From assembly GCF_004138215.1 (NCBI RefSeq), contig NZ_RYYS01000032.1, positions 124,001-188,000 on the forward strand: a DNA stretch of 64,000 nt, in the 5' to 3' direction. The position numbers were made by a program, and so were the translations under genes. This document shows positions 56,307 to 63,647 of this stretch, piece by piece (within the stretch, counting starts at the first letter, position 1; every line of letters begins with the position of its first letter). Under the pieces are notes generated by a model that did not search any database, was not told the DNA's origin, and saw only the letters and a program-made list of their open reading frames with translations. The DNA is from Anaerophilus nitritigenes. Lineage in GTDB: Bacteria; Bacillota; Clostridia; Peptostreptococcales; Thermotaleaceae.

Positions 56307-57455
56307 ATGTTAACTACATCCATTGCAAGGATAGATAAAAGAACAAAAGAACTTGTAAATAGATTAAACTCAGGTGAAATAGCAGTCATTGATCATAAAG
56401 ATCTAGATGAAGTAGCTGCAAATTCTTTAGTTATGTGTAAACCTCGTATGGTTATCAATGCAGCAGAATCTATTAGTGGACGATATCCTAATTTAGGCCC
56501 TGAAATTTTAGAAAAAGCAGGTATTCCTATATTAGATTATGTAGGAGAAGAAGTTTTTGATAAAATTAATGAGGGTGATCTTTTAGGTATTGAAGATAAT
56601 AAAATTTATTTAAATAATCAATTGATTGGCAGAGGAACTTTGCTTACAAAGGAACTGATAAAAAAAAGATTAGAAGAAACAAATGAAAATTTTGAACATG
56701 AATTAGATAAGTTTATAGAAAATACATTAGAGTATGCAAAAAAAGAAAAGGATATTTTACTTGGAAATTTAATAATTCCAAAAGTAAAGACAAAATTTAA
56801 GGAAAGACATACTTTAGTAGTGGTGAGAGGTCAAAACTATAAAGAGGATCTACATGCTATAAAATCTTATATTGAAGAATTTAGTCCTATTTTAATTGGA
56901 GTAGATGGAGGCGGAGATGCTCTTTTAGAGTTTGGGTATGTGCCAGATATGATTGTAGGAGATATGGATAGTGTATCTGATGAATGTTTAAAAGTATGTA
57001 AAGAAATTGTAGTACATGCTTATACCAATGGAAAAGCCCCAGGACTTCAGAGAGTGACAGAGTTAGGTCTTGAAGCTGTTGTTTTTCCAGCACCAGGAAC
57101 TAGTGAGGATATTGCTATGCTACTTGCATTTGAAAATCAAACAGAACTTATTGTAGCTGTAGGGTCTCATTCTAATATGATAGATTTCTTAGACAAGGGT
57201 AGAAGAGGAATGGCTAGTACATTTTTAGTTCGATTAAAAGTGGGATCTAAGCTAATTGATGCCAAAGGTGTCAATAAGTTATATAGAGAAAGTGTAAAAA
57301 TGAAACATTTTGTTGGATTGGCTTTTGGAGCTATGATTCCTATTTTTATTGTAGCTGCTTTATCTCCATCGGTTCAACAACTTTTTAAGCTACTCATTAT
57401 TAAATTAAAATTTGTTTTTCCAATCGAATTTTTAGGGAGGTATCACATTTGGTAA
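56307..57455 (+). CDS. SteA-like protein (TPPK-like domain, C-terminal membrane segment)
   Basis: This 382-aa protein resembles the putative cytokinetic ring protein SteA. It has an N-terminal domain (1-120), a thiamin-pyrophosphokinase-like fold (about 160-310) with GVDGGGDALLEFGYVPDMIVGDMDSVSD, and a C-terminal membrane helix (about 333-352). In Corynebacterium SteA works with SteB at division sites and affects cell-wall hydrolysis. GGAGG lies 6 bp before ATG, and the 3' end overlaps the SteB-like gene by 7 bp. In Clostridia the function is undetermined. Confidence 0.82.
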   Translation: MLTTSIARIDKRTKELVNRLNSGEIAVIDHKDLDEVAANSLVMCKPRMVINAAESISGRYPNLGPEILEKAGIPILDYVGEEVFDKINEGDLLGIEDNKIYLNNQLIGRGTLLTKELIKKRLEETNENFEHELDKFIENTLEYAKKEKDILLGNLIIPKVKTKFKERHTLVVVRGQNYKEDLHAIKSYIEEFSPILIGVDGGGDALLEFGYVPDMIVGDMDSVSDECLKVCKEIVVHAYTNGKAPGLQRVTELGLEAVVFPAPGTSEDIAMLLAFENQTELIVAVGSHSNMIDFLDKGRRGMASTFLVRLKVGSKLIDAKGVNKLYRESVKMKHFVGLAFGAMIPIFIVAALSPSVQQLFKLLIIKLKFVFPIEFLGRYHIW

Positions 57456-58336
57456 TCAACTTAAAATATTATGTAATTACTATCGTGGCTATATTTTTAG
57501 CCTTAGGAATAGGATTATTTATAGGAATTATGCTAGATGGACAAGATTTAATTGTAGATCAGCAACAACAAATGGTGTCCCAACTTGAAAAAAAATTTGA
57601 TGAATTCAAAGTCAAACAAGATGCGTTACAAGAAAAAATTGATGTTTTAAATAAAAATAAAGAAAACAACGAAAAATTTTTAAATAACATATATCCTGTA
57701 ATCGCAAAAGATCAATTAAAAGGACTAAATGTTGTCATTGTAGAGACAACAGAGCATTATGATTATTCTACTTTGACAGAGGCTTTTTATAAAGCAGGAG
57801 CAAATCATGTAACAAATATTTTAATTAATGATTCTTTTATGATAGGAAAAATAGAGGATTCATCAGATTTAATTAATGAATTTAATTTTACAAAAGATTC
57901 AGAGGAATCTTTACAAGCTCAATTGACAAAAAGACTATGTAATGCTTTTGCTTTAGGGAATGATATGGATTTTATAAATAAACTTAAAGAGAAAAAAATG
58001 ATTGATTATACAGGAGAAATTATTCCTCATCCTGGATATGTTGTGATTGGAGGAGGAAGCGTAGATGAACAAAGAAATGTTTTACAAGATATAGATACTC
58101 CAATGATCAACTTTTTAAAAAATTCTAATATTCCTACCATTGCTGTAGAAAGATTAGATGTAGCATACTCTAATGTTTTAGAGTATAAAAAATTGAGAAT
58201 ATCTACTGTAGATAATGTAGATACTTTAATTGGAAAAATTTCTATGCTTATGGTAGTAAGTGGACAAGAAGGACATTTTGGGGAAAAAGAAACAGCAGAA
58301 AGTTTTATTCCGGAAGGATTTAGGATAAAGGAATAG
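57449..58336 (+). CDS. SteB/MctB-like copper-transporter-family membrane protein (DUF3186)
   Basis: This 295-aa protein has one N-terminal membrane helix (about 8-28), a coiled coil (about 32-72) and a soluble domain. It fits the MctB/SteB family (DUF3186), first named after a mycobacterial copper-tolerance porin-like protein. The next-door SteA gene shows it is more likely the SteB partner. The single helix and coiled coil do not look like a copper channel. The TTG start overlaps steA by 7 bp and lies 8 bp after GGGAGG. Confidence 0.78.
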   Translation: MVINLKYYVITIVAIFLALGIGLFIGIMLDGQDLIVDQQQQMVSQLEKKFDEFKVKQDALQEKIDVLNKNKENNEKFLNNIYPVIAKDQLKGLNVVIVETTEHYDYSTLTEAFYKAGANHVTNILINDSFMIGKIEDSSDLINEFNFTKDSEESLQAQLTKRLCNAFALGNDMDFINKLKEKKMIDYTGEIIPHPGYVVIGGGSVDEQRNVLQDIDTPMINFLKNSNIPTIAVERLDVAYSNVLEYKKLRISTVDNVDTLIGKISMLMVVSGQEGHFGEKETAESFIPEGFRIKE

Positions 58337-58347
58337 GAGATGATTAA

Positions 58348-59034
58348 GTGTCTCAGTGGATTACGGCTTTAGTACCAACATATAATGAAGAAGATAAAAT
58401 CAAAGAAACAATTGAAGGGATTCAAAAATCTATGTATATAGACAAGATTGTAATCATAGACGATGGATCATTAGATCAAACTGTAAAAGTAGCAAAGGAT
58501 ACAAAAGCAGAAGTTTATATCTTAGATAAAAATCAAGGAAAAGGAGCTGCTCTTACCTATGGAATACAAAAGGTAATAGATGAGAGTAAGATCATCGTAT
58601 TTTTAGATGGAGATCTAGGCGCAAGCACTATAGAAGTAGACAAATTGGTACTGCCTATTTTAGAAGAAATAGCAGATGTAACAATTGCAAGGTTTCCATC
58701 AGCTAAGAAAAAAGGTGGTTTTGGACTTGTTAAAAATCTTGCTAGATATGGAGTAAAATATTATACGGGACAAACAATATATACTTCTTTATCGGGGCAG
58801 CGTGGCTTTAAAAGTGAGGTTCTAAAAAAATTAGGGCCTATTCCTTCTGATTATGGAGTAGAAGTAGGAATGACTATTGATATCTTAAATATGGGTTATA
58901 GGATCAAAGAAGTAGATGTAGATATGACTCATAGAGAAACAGGAAGAGATTTAAAAGGATTCATTCATAGAGGAAAGCAATTTTATCAAATATTATCTAC
59001 GTTACTCAAAAAAAATAAAGAGGTGAAGCAGTAA
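58348..59034 (+). CDS. Family 2 glycosyltransferase (GT-A fold)
   Basis: This 228-aa GT2-family protein has the opening ALVPTYNEEDKIKETIEGI, IDDGSLDQT (about 36-44), the DxD-type motif FLDGDLGAS (about 89-97) and a Q-x-x-R-like SGQRGFKSEVL stretch (about 147-157). It lacks membrane helices, so it probably acts at the inner membrane face with a lipid-linked acceptor or product. The GTG start follows GGAG by 7 bp. It overlaps the next membrane transferase by 1 bp. The sugar and acceptor are unknown. Confidence 0.85.
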   Translation: MSQWITALVPTYNEEDKIKETIEGIQKSMYIDKIVIIDDGSLDQTVKVAKDTKAEVYILDKNQGKGAALTYGIQKVIDESKIIVFLDGDLGASTIEVDKLVLPILEEIADVTIARFPSAKKKGGFGLVKNLARYGVKYYTGQTIYTSLSGQRGFKSEVLKKLGPIPSDYGVEVGMTIDILNMGYRIKEVDVDMTHRETGRDLKGFIHRGKQFYQILSTLLKKNKEVKQ

Positions 59035-59837
59035 TGTGGATGAATTCTATTTTTATGATTTTAGGTTTTGTGAGCACTATATTTTTAACTCCTATGTGTT
59101 TACATTTACTTTATGAAGGAGAATGTATTAGAAAAAATTACAAAGGAGAAGATATTCCTGTTAGTGCAGGAATTGTATTTATACCTGTAGTTGTGATTTT
59201 AACTATATTTTCTTTGTTTTTTGAATCAATATTATTTTCTTTTTTATTTTTATCAGGGACTTTAGGAATGGGATTAGCAGGACTTATGGATGATCTTTTA
59301 GGAAATAGAAACGTTACAGGTCTTAAAGGACATATCAAAATGATGTTTAAGGGAAAATTAACTACAGGAGGATTTAAAGCAGCTTTTGGAGGATTGATTG
59401 CTCTTACTGTTAGTATGATTCTTTCAAAAGATTATACTAATATATTGATCAATACTATTTTGATTGCTTTATTTACAAATTTTATAAATTTGTTAGATTT
59501 ACGTCCTGGAAGAGCTGTAAAAGGATTTTTATTGAGTGGAGTTATTTTACTCATACAGCCTATGGCGCAAATATTTAGAATGCTTTTATTAGGAGTTATG
59601 GGAGCGTCTTGTGCATATATTCCTTATGATCTAAAAGCAAAGACGATGATGGGAGATGTAGGATCAAATATCTTAGGTATTTCTCTAGGAATTACATGTG
59701 CAACTTTAAGTTTTAAAATAAGAATCATAGCATTAATATTTTTAATTGGTATTCATATTTATACAGAAAAATATTCTTTAACAAAAACTATTGAAAAAGT
59801 AAAGATATTAAAGTTTTTAGATGAATTAGGTAGATGA
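59034..59837 (+). CDS. MraY/WecA-like polyprenyl-phosphate glycosyl-1-phosphate transferase
   Basis: This 267-aa protein has about eight membrane segments and the MraY/TagO-superfamily motifs GLMDDLLGNR (Asp pair), NFINLLDLRPGRA (N-x4-D) and MMGDVGSN. The family transfers sugar-1-phosphate from a UDP-sugar to undecaprenyl phosphate. It is shorter than MraY or TagO (about 320-360 aa). Together with the preceding glycosyltransferase, it suggests assembly of a lipid-linked oligosaccharide. A terminator overlaps the stop codon. The specific product is unknown. Confidence 0.82.
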   Translation: MWMNSIFMILGFVSTIFLTPMCLHLLYEGECIRKNYKGEDIPVSAGIVFIPVVVILTIFSLFFESILFSFLFLSGTLGMGLAGLMDDLLGNRNVTGLKGHIKMMFKGKLTTGGFKAAFGGLIALTVSMILSKDYTNILINTILIALFTNFINLLDLRPGRAVKGFLLSGVILLIQPMAQIFRMLLLGVMGASCAYIPYDLKAKTMMGDVGSNILGISLGITCATLSFKIRIIALIFLIGIHIYTEKYSLTKTIEKVKILKFLDELGR

Positions 59838-59852
59838 AAATCTGCCTTTTTT
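59828..59852 (+). terminator. Terminator overlapping the end of the MraY-like gene
   Basis: AGGTAGAT (59828-59835) and ATCTGCCT (59840-59847) form an 8-bp stem with one G-U and a GAAA loop, followed by T6. Confidence 0.85.
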
Positions 59853-59878
59853 AATATATATAGAAAGAAGGGAATAAA

Positions 59879-60976
59879 ATGATTGGGATAAAATTAGGAA
59901 AAGTTATTAAAATTTTAAAAGAAGATGAAAATAAAACAGAAGTATTGGTAAAAATAAAAGATAAAGAATATAAAGCTATCAATTACAATAGATTAACAGG
60001 AAAAATCAATTTAGAGGATGAGCTGATTTTAAATACTACTGCACTTGATTTAAGTTTAGGAACAGGAGGATATCACTTTGTCATCTCTAATTTAAATCAT
60101 CCAAATAAAGATTTAAGCCAGGGTGGACATATTGTGAAATTAAGATATTCTCCTTATCAACTAAAAGTTTTTGCATCAGAAGAGCAAGATAGTAAAGATC
60201 ATGATTGTTTTAACAAATTTAAATCTTTAGAAGGAATGCCTGTGATTGTAGGTACATTACATAGTATGCTTCCTCCTATTATAGAAGTTTTAAAGAAATT
60301 AAAACCAGATATAAAAATTAGTTATATTATGACAGATGCAGCAGCACTACCTATTGATTTAAGCAATATGGTAACAAATCTAAAAGAAAAGAAAATGATT
60401 CATAAGACTATTACGATAGGAAATGCATTTGGTGGAGATTTAGATTGTGTAAATATTTATAATGGTTTGATTGCTTCAAAGGAAATTACAAAATGTGATA
60501 TAGCAGTAGTTACAATGGGACCTGGAATTGTAGGGACAGGAACAAAATTTGGTTTTACTGGAATTGAACAAGGAAATATTATTGATGCAGTTAGTGATTT
60601 AGGAGGAGTACCTATTGCAGTTCCTAGAATGAGCTTTGCAGATCAAAGAAAAAGACATCAAGGGATCAGTCATCATACCCTTACAGTTTTAGATACCATT
60701 GCCAAAACAAAAGCCATTGTGGGATTTCCACAATTAGAACAAGAAAAACAAGAATATATAAAAGAACAATTAAAAAATACTTTTATTTTATCCAAACATA
60801 AAATTGTTTATAAAGATTGTAAAGAAATTTACCATATTTTAAGAGATTCAAATTTAAATATGAGAACTATGGGAAGAAGCTTTGAAGAAGAAAAAGAATA
60901 TTTTATGACCTGTGGACTTTCTGCAAAGATTGCTTTGAAACTTTTAGATGATCCTCAATCAAATCTTCTAGATTAG
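59879..60976 (+). CDS. DUF3866 family protein
   Basis: This 365-aa cytoplasmic protein matches DUF3866, found mainly in Actinobacteria and Clostridia. An N-terminal beta-rich part (1-75) is followed by an alpha/beta domain with a glycine-rich TMGPGIVGTGTKFGFTGIEQG (about 219-239) and RHQGISHHTLTVLDT. No enzyme activity is known to me. It lies between the SteA/SteB-transferase group and nudF in many Clostridia. Its last 74 bp overlap the small minus-strand MciZ-like gene. Confidence 0.82.
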   Translation: MIGIKLGKVIKILKEDENKTEVLVKIKDKEYKAINYNRLTGKINLEDELILNTTALDLSLGTGGYHFVISNLNHPNKDLSQGGHIVKLRYSPYQLKVFASEEQDSKDHDCFNKFKSLEGMPVIVGTLHSMLPPIIEVLKKLKPDIKISYIMTDAAALPIDLSNMVTNLKEKKMIHKTITIGNAFGGDLDCVNIYNGLIASKEITKCDIAVVTMGPGIVGTGTKFGFTGIEQGNIIDAVSDLGGVPIAVPRMSFADQRKRHQGISHHTLTVLDTIAKTKAIVGFPQLEQEKQEYIKEQLKNTFILSKHKIVYKDCKEIYHILRDSNLNMRTMGRSFEEEKEYFMTCGLSAKIALKLLDDPQSNLLD

Positions 60977-61067
60977 TATACTTGTTGGACAGATCTTCTA
61001 AAACTTCTAGTAATTCGTAAACTTTACCCACACAAAAAAGATGATTGTCAAAAATAATTTTATACAT
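60903..61067 (-). CDS. Small MciZ-like protein (candidate sporulation inhibitor of FtsZ)
   Basis: A 54-codon frame on the minus strand starts at ATG (61067) with AAAGGA nine bases before it, and an in-frame TGA lies upstream. Residues 10-37 read LFCVGKVYELLEVLEDL then SNKYTNLEDLI. Compared from memory with B. subtilis MciZ (40 aa), it aligns without gaps: VGK at 13-15, E18, L23, D35 and I37 are identical, and Y17/W17, L19/I19, Y30/F30 and L33/V33 are similar. mciZ also lies beside nudF and is sigma-E dependent. A sigma-E-type promoter is present here. R20, important in MciZ, is Leu here. The C-terminal 14-17 residues are extra. Confidence 0.6.
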   Translation of the reverse strand: MYKIIFDNHLFCVGKVYELLEVLEDLSNKYTNLEDLIEDHLKVSKQSLQKVHRS

Positions 61068-61099
61068 TTTATCAAATCCTTTACAATAGAATTTGATTC

Positions 61100-61128
61100 A
61101 GTATATGAAAAGTTGTCCCACAATATTC
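61100..61128 (-). promoter_or_regulatory. Sigma-E-type promoter of the MciZ-like gene
   Basis: On the minus strand GAATATT (61128-61122) and CATATACT (61107-61100) are separated by 14 bp. The sigma-E consensus is KMATATT-N13/15-CATACANT; only one -10 base differs. The start of transcription should fall at about 61093, 26 nt before the ATG. Confidence 0.6.
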
Positions 61129-61144
61129 CTAAAGGAGGATAAAA

Positions 61145-61684
61145 ATGATACCCAAAGAGGAAACTATAAAGACTGAAATGATTTTCAAAGGAAAAATGAT
61201 CAATCTCAGAGTAGATACAGTACAATTACCAGAGAAAAAGTTAGGAACTAGAGAAATCGTAGAACATCCTGGGGCAAGTTGCATTGTGCCTATTACAAAA
61301 GACAAAAAAATTATTATGGTAAAACAATTTAGAAAACCTATAGAAGATATTTTAATTGAGATTCCGGCTGGAAAATTAGATAAAGGAGAAGATCCTTATG
61401 ATTGTGCTATAAGAGAATTAAAAGAAGAAACAGGATATATAGCCCAAAATGTAGAATATTTATTTCAATTTTATACATCAGCAGGATTTTCTGATGAAGT
61501 AATTTATTTATATGTAGCAAAAGACTTAACTTTAGGAGATGCAAATCCTGATGAAGGAGAGTACATAGAAATAGAGGAATATTCTATAGAGGATCTTTTG
61601 GAGATGATTTACAATGGAAAGATTAAAGATTCTAAAACAATAATGGGTATCTTAGCTGTAAAAGATAGTTTGTTAAAAAAATAG
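61145..61684 (+). CDS. nudF: ADP-ribose pyrophosphatase (Nudix hydrolase NudF)
   Basis: NudF (179 aa) hydrolyses ADP-ribose to AMP and ribose 5-phosphate. The Nudix box G-x5-E-x7-R-E-x-x-E-E-x-G-Y begins at GKLDKGEDPYDCAIRELKEE (about 78-97) and is intact. The N-terminal strand-exchange region (KTEMIFKGKMINLRVDTVQLP) is typical of ADP-ribose pyrophosphatases. AAAGGAGG is 7 bp before ATG. It precedes spoIIM, as in B. subtilis, and is divergent from the MciZ-like gene. Confidence 0.94.
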   Translation: MIPKEETIKTEMIFKGKMINLRVDTVQLPEKKLGTREIVEHPGASCIVPITKDKKIIMVKQFRKPIEDILIEIPAGKLDKGEDPYDCAIRELKEETGYIAQNVEYLFQFYTSAGFSDEVIYLYVAKDLTLGDANPDEGEYIEIEEYSIEDLLEMIYNGKIKDSKTIMGILAVKDSLLKK

Positions 61685-61703
61685 GACAAATTTAAATAGA
61701 CAA

Positions 61704-61733
61704 GTCATATTCTCTCTTTCATATGCATAATAT
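61704..61733 (+). promoter_or_regulatory. Sigma-E-type promoter of spoIIM
   Basis: GTCATATT (61704-61711) and CATAATAT (61726-61733) are separated by 14 bp, close to the sigma-E consensus. B. subtilis spoIIM is sigma-E dependent. The spacing equals that of the promoter of the MciZ-like gene on the other side of nudF. Confidence 0.65.
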
Positions 61734-61766
61734 TTTATATACATTGCTGAGGAAGGGGGTTTTTAT

Positions 61767-62405
61767 TTGCTTAAAAGATTTAATAATATTGTTTTAAAGC
61801 ATATACAAGGAAATGCCATGATTTATTTTTTGGTATGTATGTTTTTTATTATAGGTATTTCATCTGGAGCTTTTACTGTGAAGGCATTAACAGATCTTCA
61901 AAAACAAGAATTGATTCAATATATGAAGAGCTTTTTTCAAATTTTAAATAAAGACTCTATTGAATCACTTGCTATACTTAATCAATCTTTAAGTAATAAT
62001 TTACAAACAGTAATTCTTATTTGGATTTTAGGAGTTACAGTAATAGGTATGCCCCTTATATTGATTTTAGTAGGTATAAGAGGTCTGATTATTGGTTTTA
62101 CTGTAGGGTTTTTTATAGAACAACTTGGGTGGAAGGGAATGGTTTTTGCACTGGCTTCAGTATTACCTCAAAATTTATTTATTATTCCTAGTATTATTAC
62201 CATAGGTGTTATTGCAATTAGTTTTTCAAAGATGCTTCTTAGACTTAAATTCAATAAGTCTCATTCATTACATAATAATACGTTTAAGCAGTTTGTATTG
62301 TATAGCACCATTAATGGAGCTATATTTATAGTTGTGATTTTAGGATGTGTAATTGAAGCTTATATCACACCTATATTTATGAAGGTAATTGCAGGATATA
62401 TGTAA
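61767..62405 (+). CDS. spoIIM: Stage II sporulation protein M
   Basis: SpoIIM (212 aa) is an integral membrane protein that with SpoIID and SpoIIP drives septal peptidoglycan degradation during engulfment of the forespore. Five hydrophobic segments are visible. The family motif near the middle, with LGVTVIGMPLILILVGIRGLIIGFTVGF and ASVLPQNLFIIPS, is intact. The start is TTG, preceded by GGAAGGGGG. A sigma-E-type promoter lies upstream. It is followed by a tiny membrane-protein gene and xerD. Confidence 0.95.
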   Translation: MLKRFNNIVLKHIQGNAMIYFLVCMFFIIGISSGAFTVKALTDLQKQELIQYMKSFFQILNKDSIESLAILNQSLSNNLQTVILIWILGVTVIGMPLILILVGIRGLIIGFTVGFFIEQLGWKGMVFALASVLPQNLFIIPSIITIGVIAISFSKMLLRLKFNKSHSLHNNTFKQFVLYSTINGAIFIVVILGCVIEAYITPIFMKVIAGYM

Positions 62406-62418
62406 TTAGGAGGAGAAT

Positions 62419-62637
62419 ATGAATAGATATATAGGACTTTTTGTAAAAATATTATTGATTTTGATTATATTTTCATTGTTATTACCTCAACTTATAGATC
62501 AACTAGCAAAATTATGGACCATAGAAAAAAGAGGAGGACCTCCTAGTGGAAATAGTACCTTTGTATCTAGTTCACATACCCAAGAAAAAAATTTTAAAGA
62601 AAATCTATATTTTATGATAGAATGTTTATTGAGGTAA
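62419..62637 (+). CDS. Small single-span membrane protein between spoIIM and xerD
   Basis: This 72-aa protein has an N-terminal hydrophobic helix (about 7-26) followed by a polar segment rich in G, P, S and T and a short hydrophobic end. I do not recognise the family. B. subtilis has a similar-sized membrane protein gene, yqzK, between spoIIM and fur-xerD, and it may be the positional counterpart. Sequence resemblance is not evident. TTAGGAGGAG is 5 bp before ATG, so translation is likely, probably together with spoIIM. Confidence 0.65.
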   Translation: MNRYIGLFVKILLILIIFSLLLPQLIDQLAKLWTIEKRGGPPSGNSTFVSSSHTQEKNFKENLYFMIECLLR

Positions 62638-62689
62638 AAAATATATTAACCATTAGATGAAAACGTATAGAACAAAGGGGATAAAGCTT

Positions 62690-63571
62690 ATGGATACTTA
62701 CTTGGATGGTTTTACTAGATATTTAAAATATGAAAGAGAACTATCTAATAATACTTTAGAGTCTTATAAAAGAGATATTCATCAATTTATAGATTTTTTA
62801 AAAGAAAAAGAAATTATAAAAATCAATCAAGTAAATAAAACAATAGTCATCACATATTTATTATATCTTCAAAAAAAAGGAAAAGCAACTTCTACTATAT
62901 CTAGGAGTCTAGCAGCTATTCGGTCTTTTTGTCAATATCTTGTATATGAAAAATACATGGATCAAGATCCTACATTTCAGCTTGAATCTCCTAAAACACA
63001 AAAAAGGCTTCCACAAGTTCTTACATTAAAGGAGATAGAACTTTTATTATCTCAACCTGATCATACTCAAAAAGGAATCAGAGATAAAGCTATGTTAGAA
63101 CTTTTATACGCAACAGGGATAAGAGTTTCTGAATTAGTAGCTTTAAATATTTCTGATATAAATATTGAAATGGACTATATAAAGTGTTGCCATACACAAA
63201 CTAAGGAAAGAATTATTCCTATAGGAACTATTGCAAAAAAAACTTTAGAAAAATATATAGTCAATGTAAGGGATTATCTTGTTACACAAAACGAAGAGTC
63301 TTTATTTGTAAATTATCAAGGAAATAGATTGACAAGACAAGGTTTTTGGAAGATTATAAAGAAATATACTCAAAAGGCTAAAATCGATAAAAAAATTACA
63401 CCTCATACATTAAGACATTCTTTTGCTACACATTTGATTCAGAATGGAGCAGATTTGAAATCTGTTCAAGAAATGCTTGGACACTCAGATATATCTACCA
63501 CACAAGTATATACTCTTCTTATAAAAAACAAAATAAAAGAAGTTTATGAAAAAACACATCCGAGAGCCTAA
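62690..63571 (+). CDS. xerD: Site-specific tyrosine recombinase XerD
   Basis: XerD (293 aa) resolves chromosome dimers at dif together with XerC. The N-terminal SAM-like domain (1-85) and catalytic domain are complete: Arg in YATGIRVSELVAL (about 145), HTLRHSFATHLIQNG (about 242) and LGHSDISTTQVYT with the nucleophilic Tyr (about 276). An in-frame ATG at 62657 lies further up, but AAAGGGG is 9 bp before ATG at 62690. The neighbours match the B. subtilis spoIIM-xerD-dacF order. No prophage signs accompany it. Confidence 0.93.
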   Translation: MDTYLDGFTRYLKYERELSNNTLESYKRDIHQFIDFLKEKEIIKINQVNKTIVITYLLYLQKKGKATSTISRSLAAIRSFCQYLVYEKYMDQDPTFQLESPKTQKRLPQVLTLKEIELLLSQPDHTQKGIRDKAMLELLYATGIRVSELVALNISDINIEMDYIKCCHTQTKERIIPIGTIAKKTLEKYIVNVRDYLVTQNEESLFVNYQGNRLTRQGFWKIIKKYTQKAKIDKKITPHTLRHSFATHLIQNGADLKSVQEMLGHSDISTTQVYTLLIKNKIKEVYEKTHPRA

Positions 63572-63587
63572 ATAGGTTCTTTTTTTG
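63563..63587 (+). terminator. Terminator overlapping the xerD stop codon
   Basis: AGAGCCT (63563-63569) pairs with AGGTTCT (63574-63580) with one G-U around a 4-nt loop, followed by a run of about eight T. Confidence 0.75.
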
Positions 63588-63616
63588 TATAACAAAAGTC
63601 ATGAATGGAAAAGATA
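63587..63616 (+). promoter_or_regulatory. Sigma-F/G-type promoter before the dacF-like gene
   Basis: GTATA (63587-63591) and GGAAAAGATA (63607-63616) are 15 bp apart. The forespore consensus is GYATA-N15/16-GGNNANAATR; one -10 base differs. B. subtilis dacF is sigma-F dependent. Confidence 0.5.
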
Positions 63617-63647
63617 AGATTAAATACAAAGTTAAGGAGGACAATAG

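Noticed and set aside
57449-58336. Copper transporter
   Set aside because: The family name is historical. One helix and a coiled coil, without metal-binding Met/Cys/His clusters, and overlap with the SteA-like gene argue for a division/envelope role.
61007-61225. 72-codon minus-strand frame rich in F, S and Y overlapping nudF
   Set aside because: It is the shadow of nudF in another frame. The real candidate in this gap uses a different frame (60903-61067) with a ribosome binding site and promoter.
62690-63571. Tyrosine recombinase as a sign of an integrated element
   Set aside because: Size, motifs and the spoIIM-xerD-dacF context identify the housekeeping XerD. No att-like repeats or phage genes are nearby.
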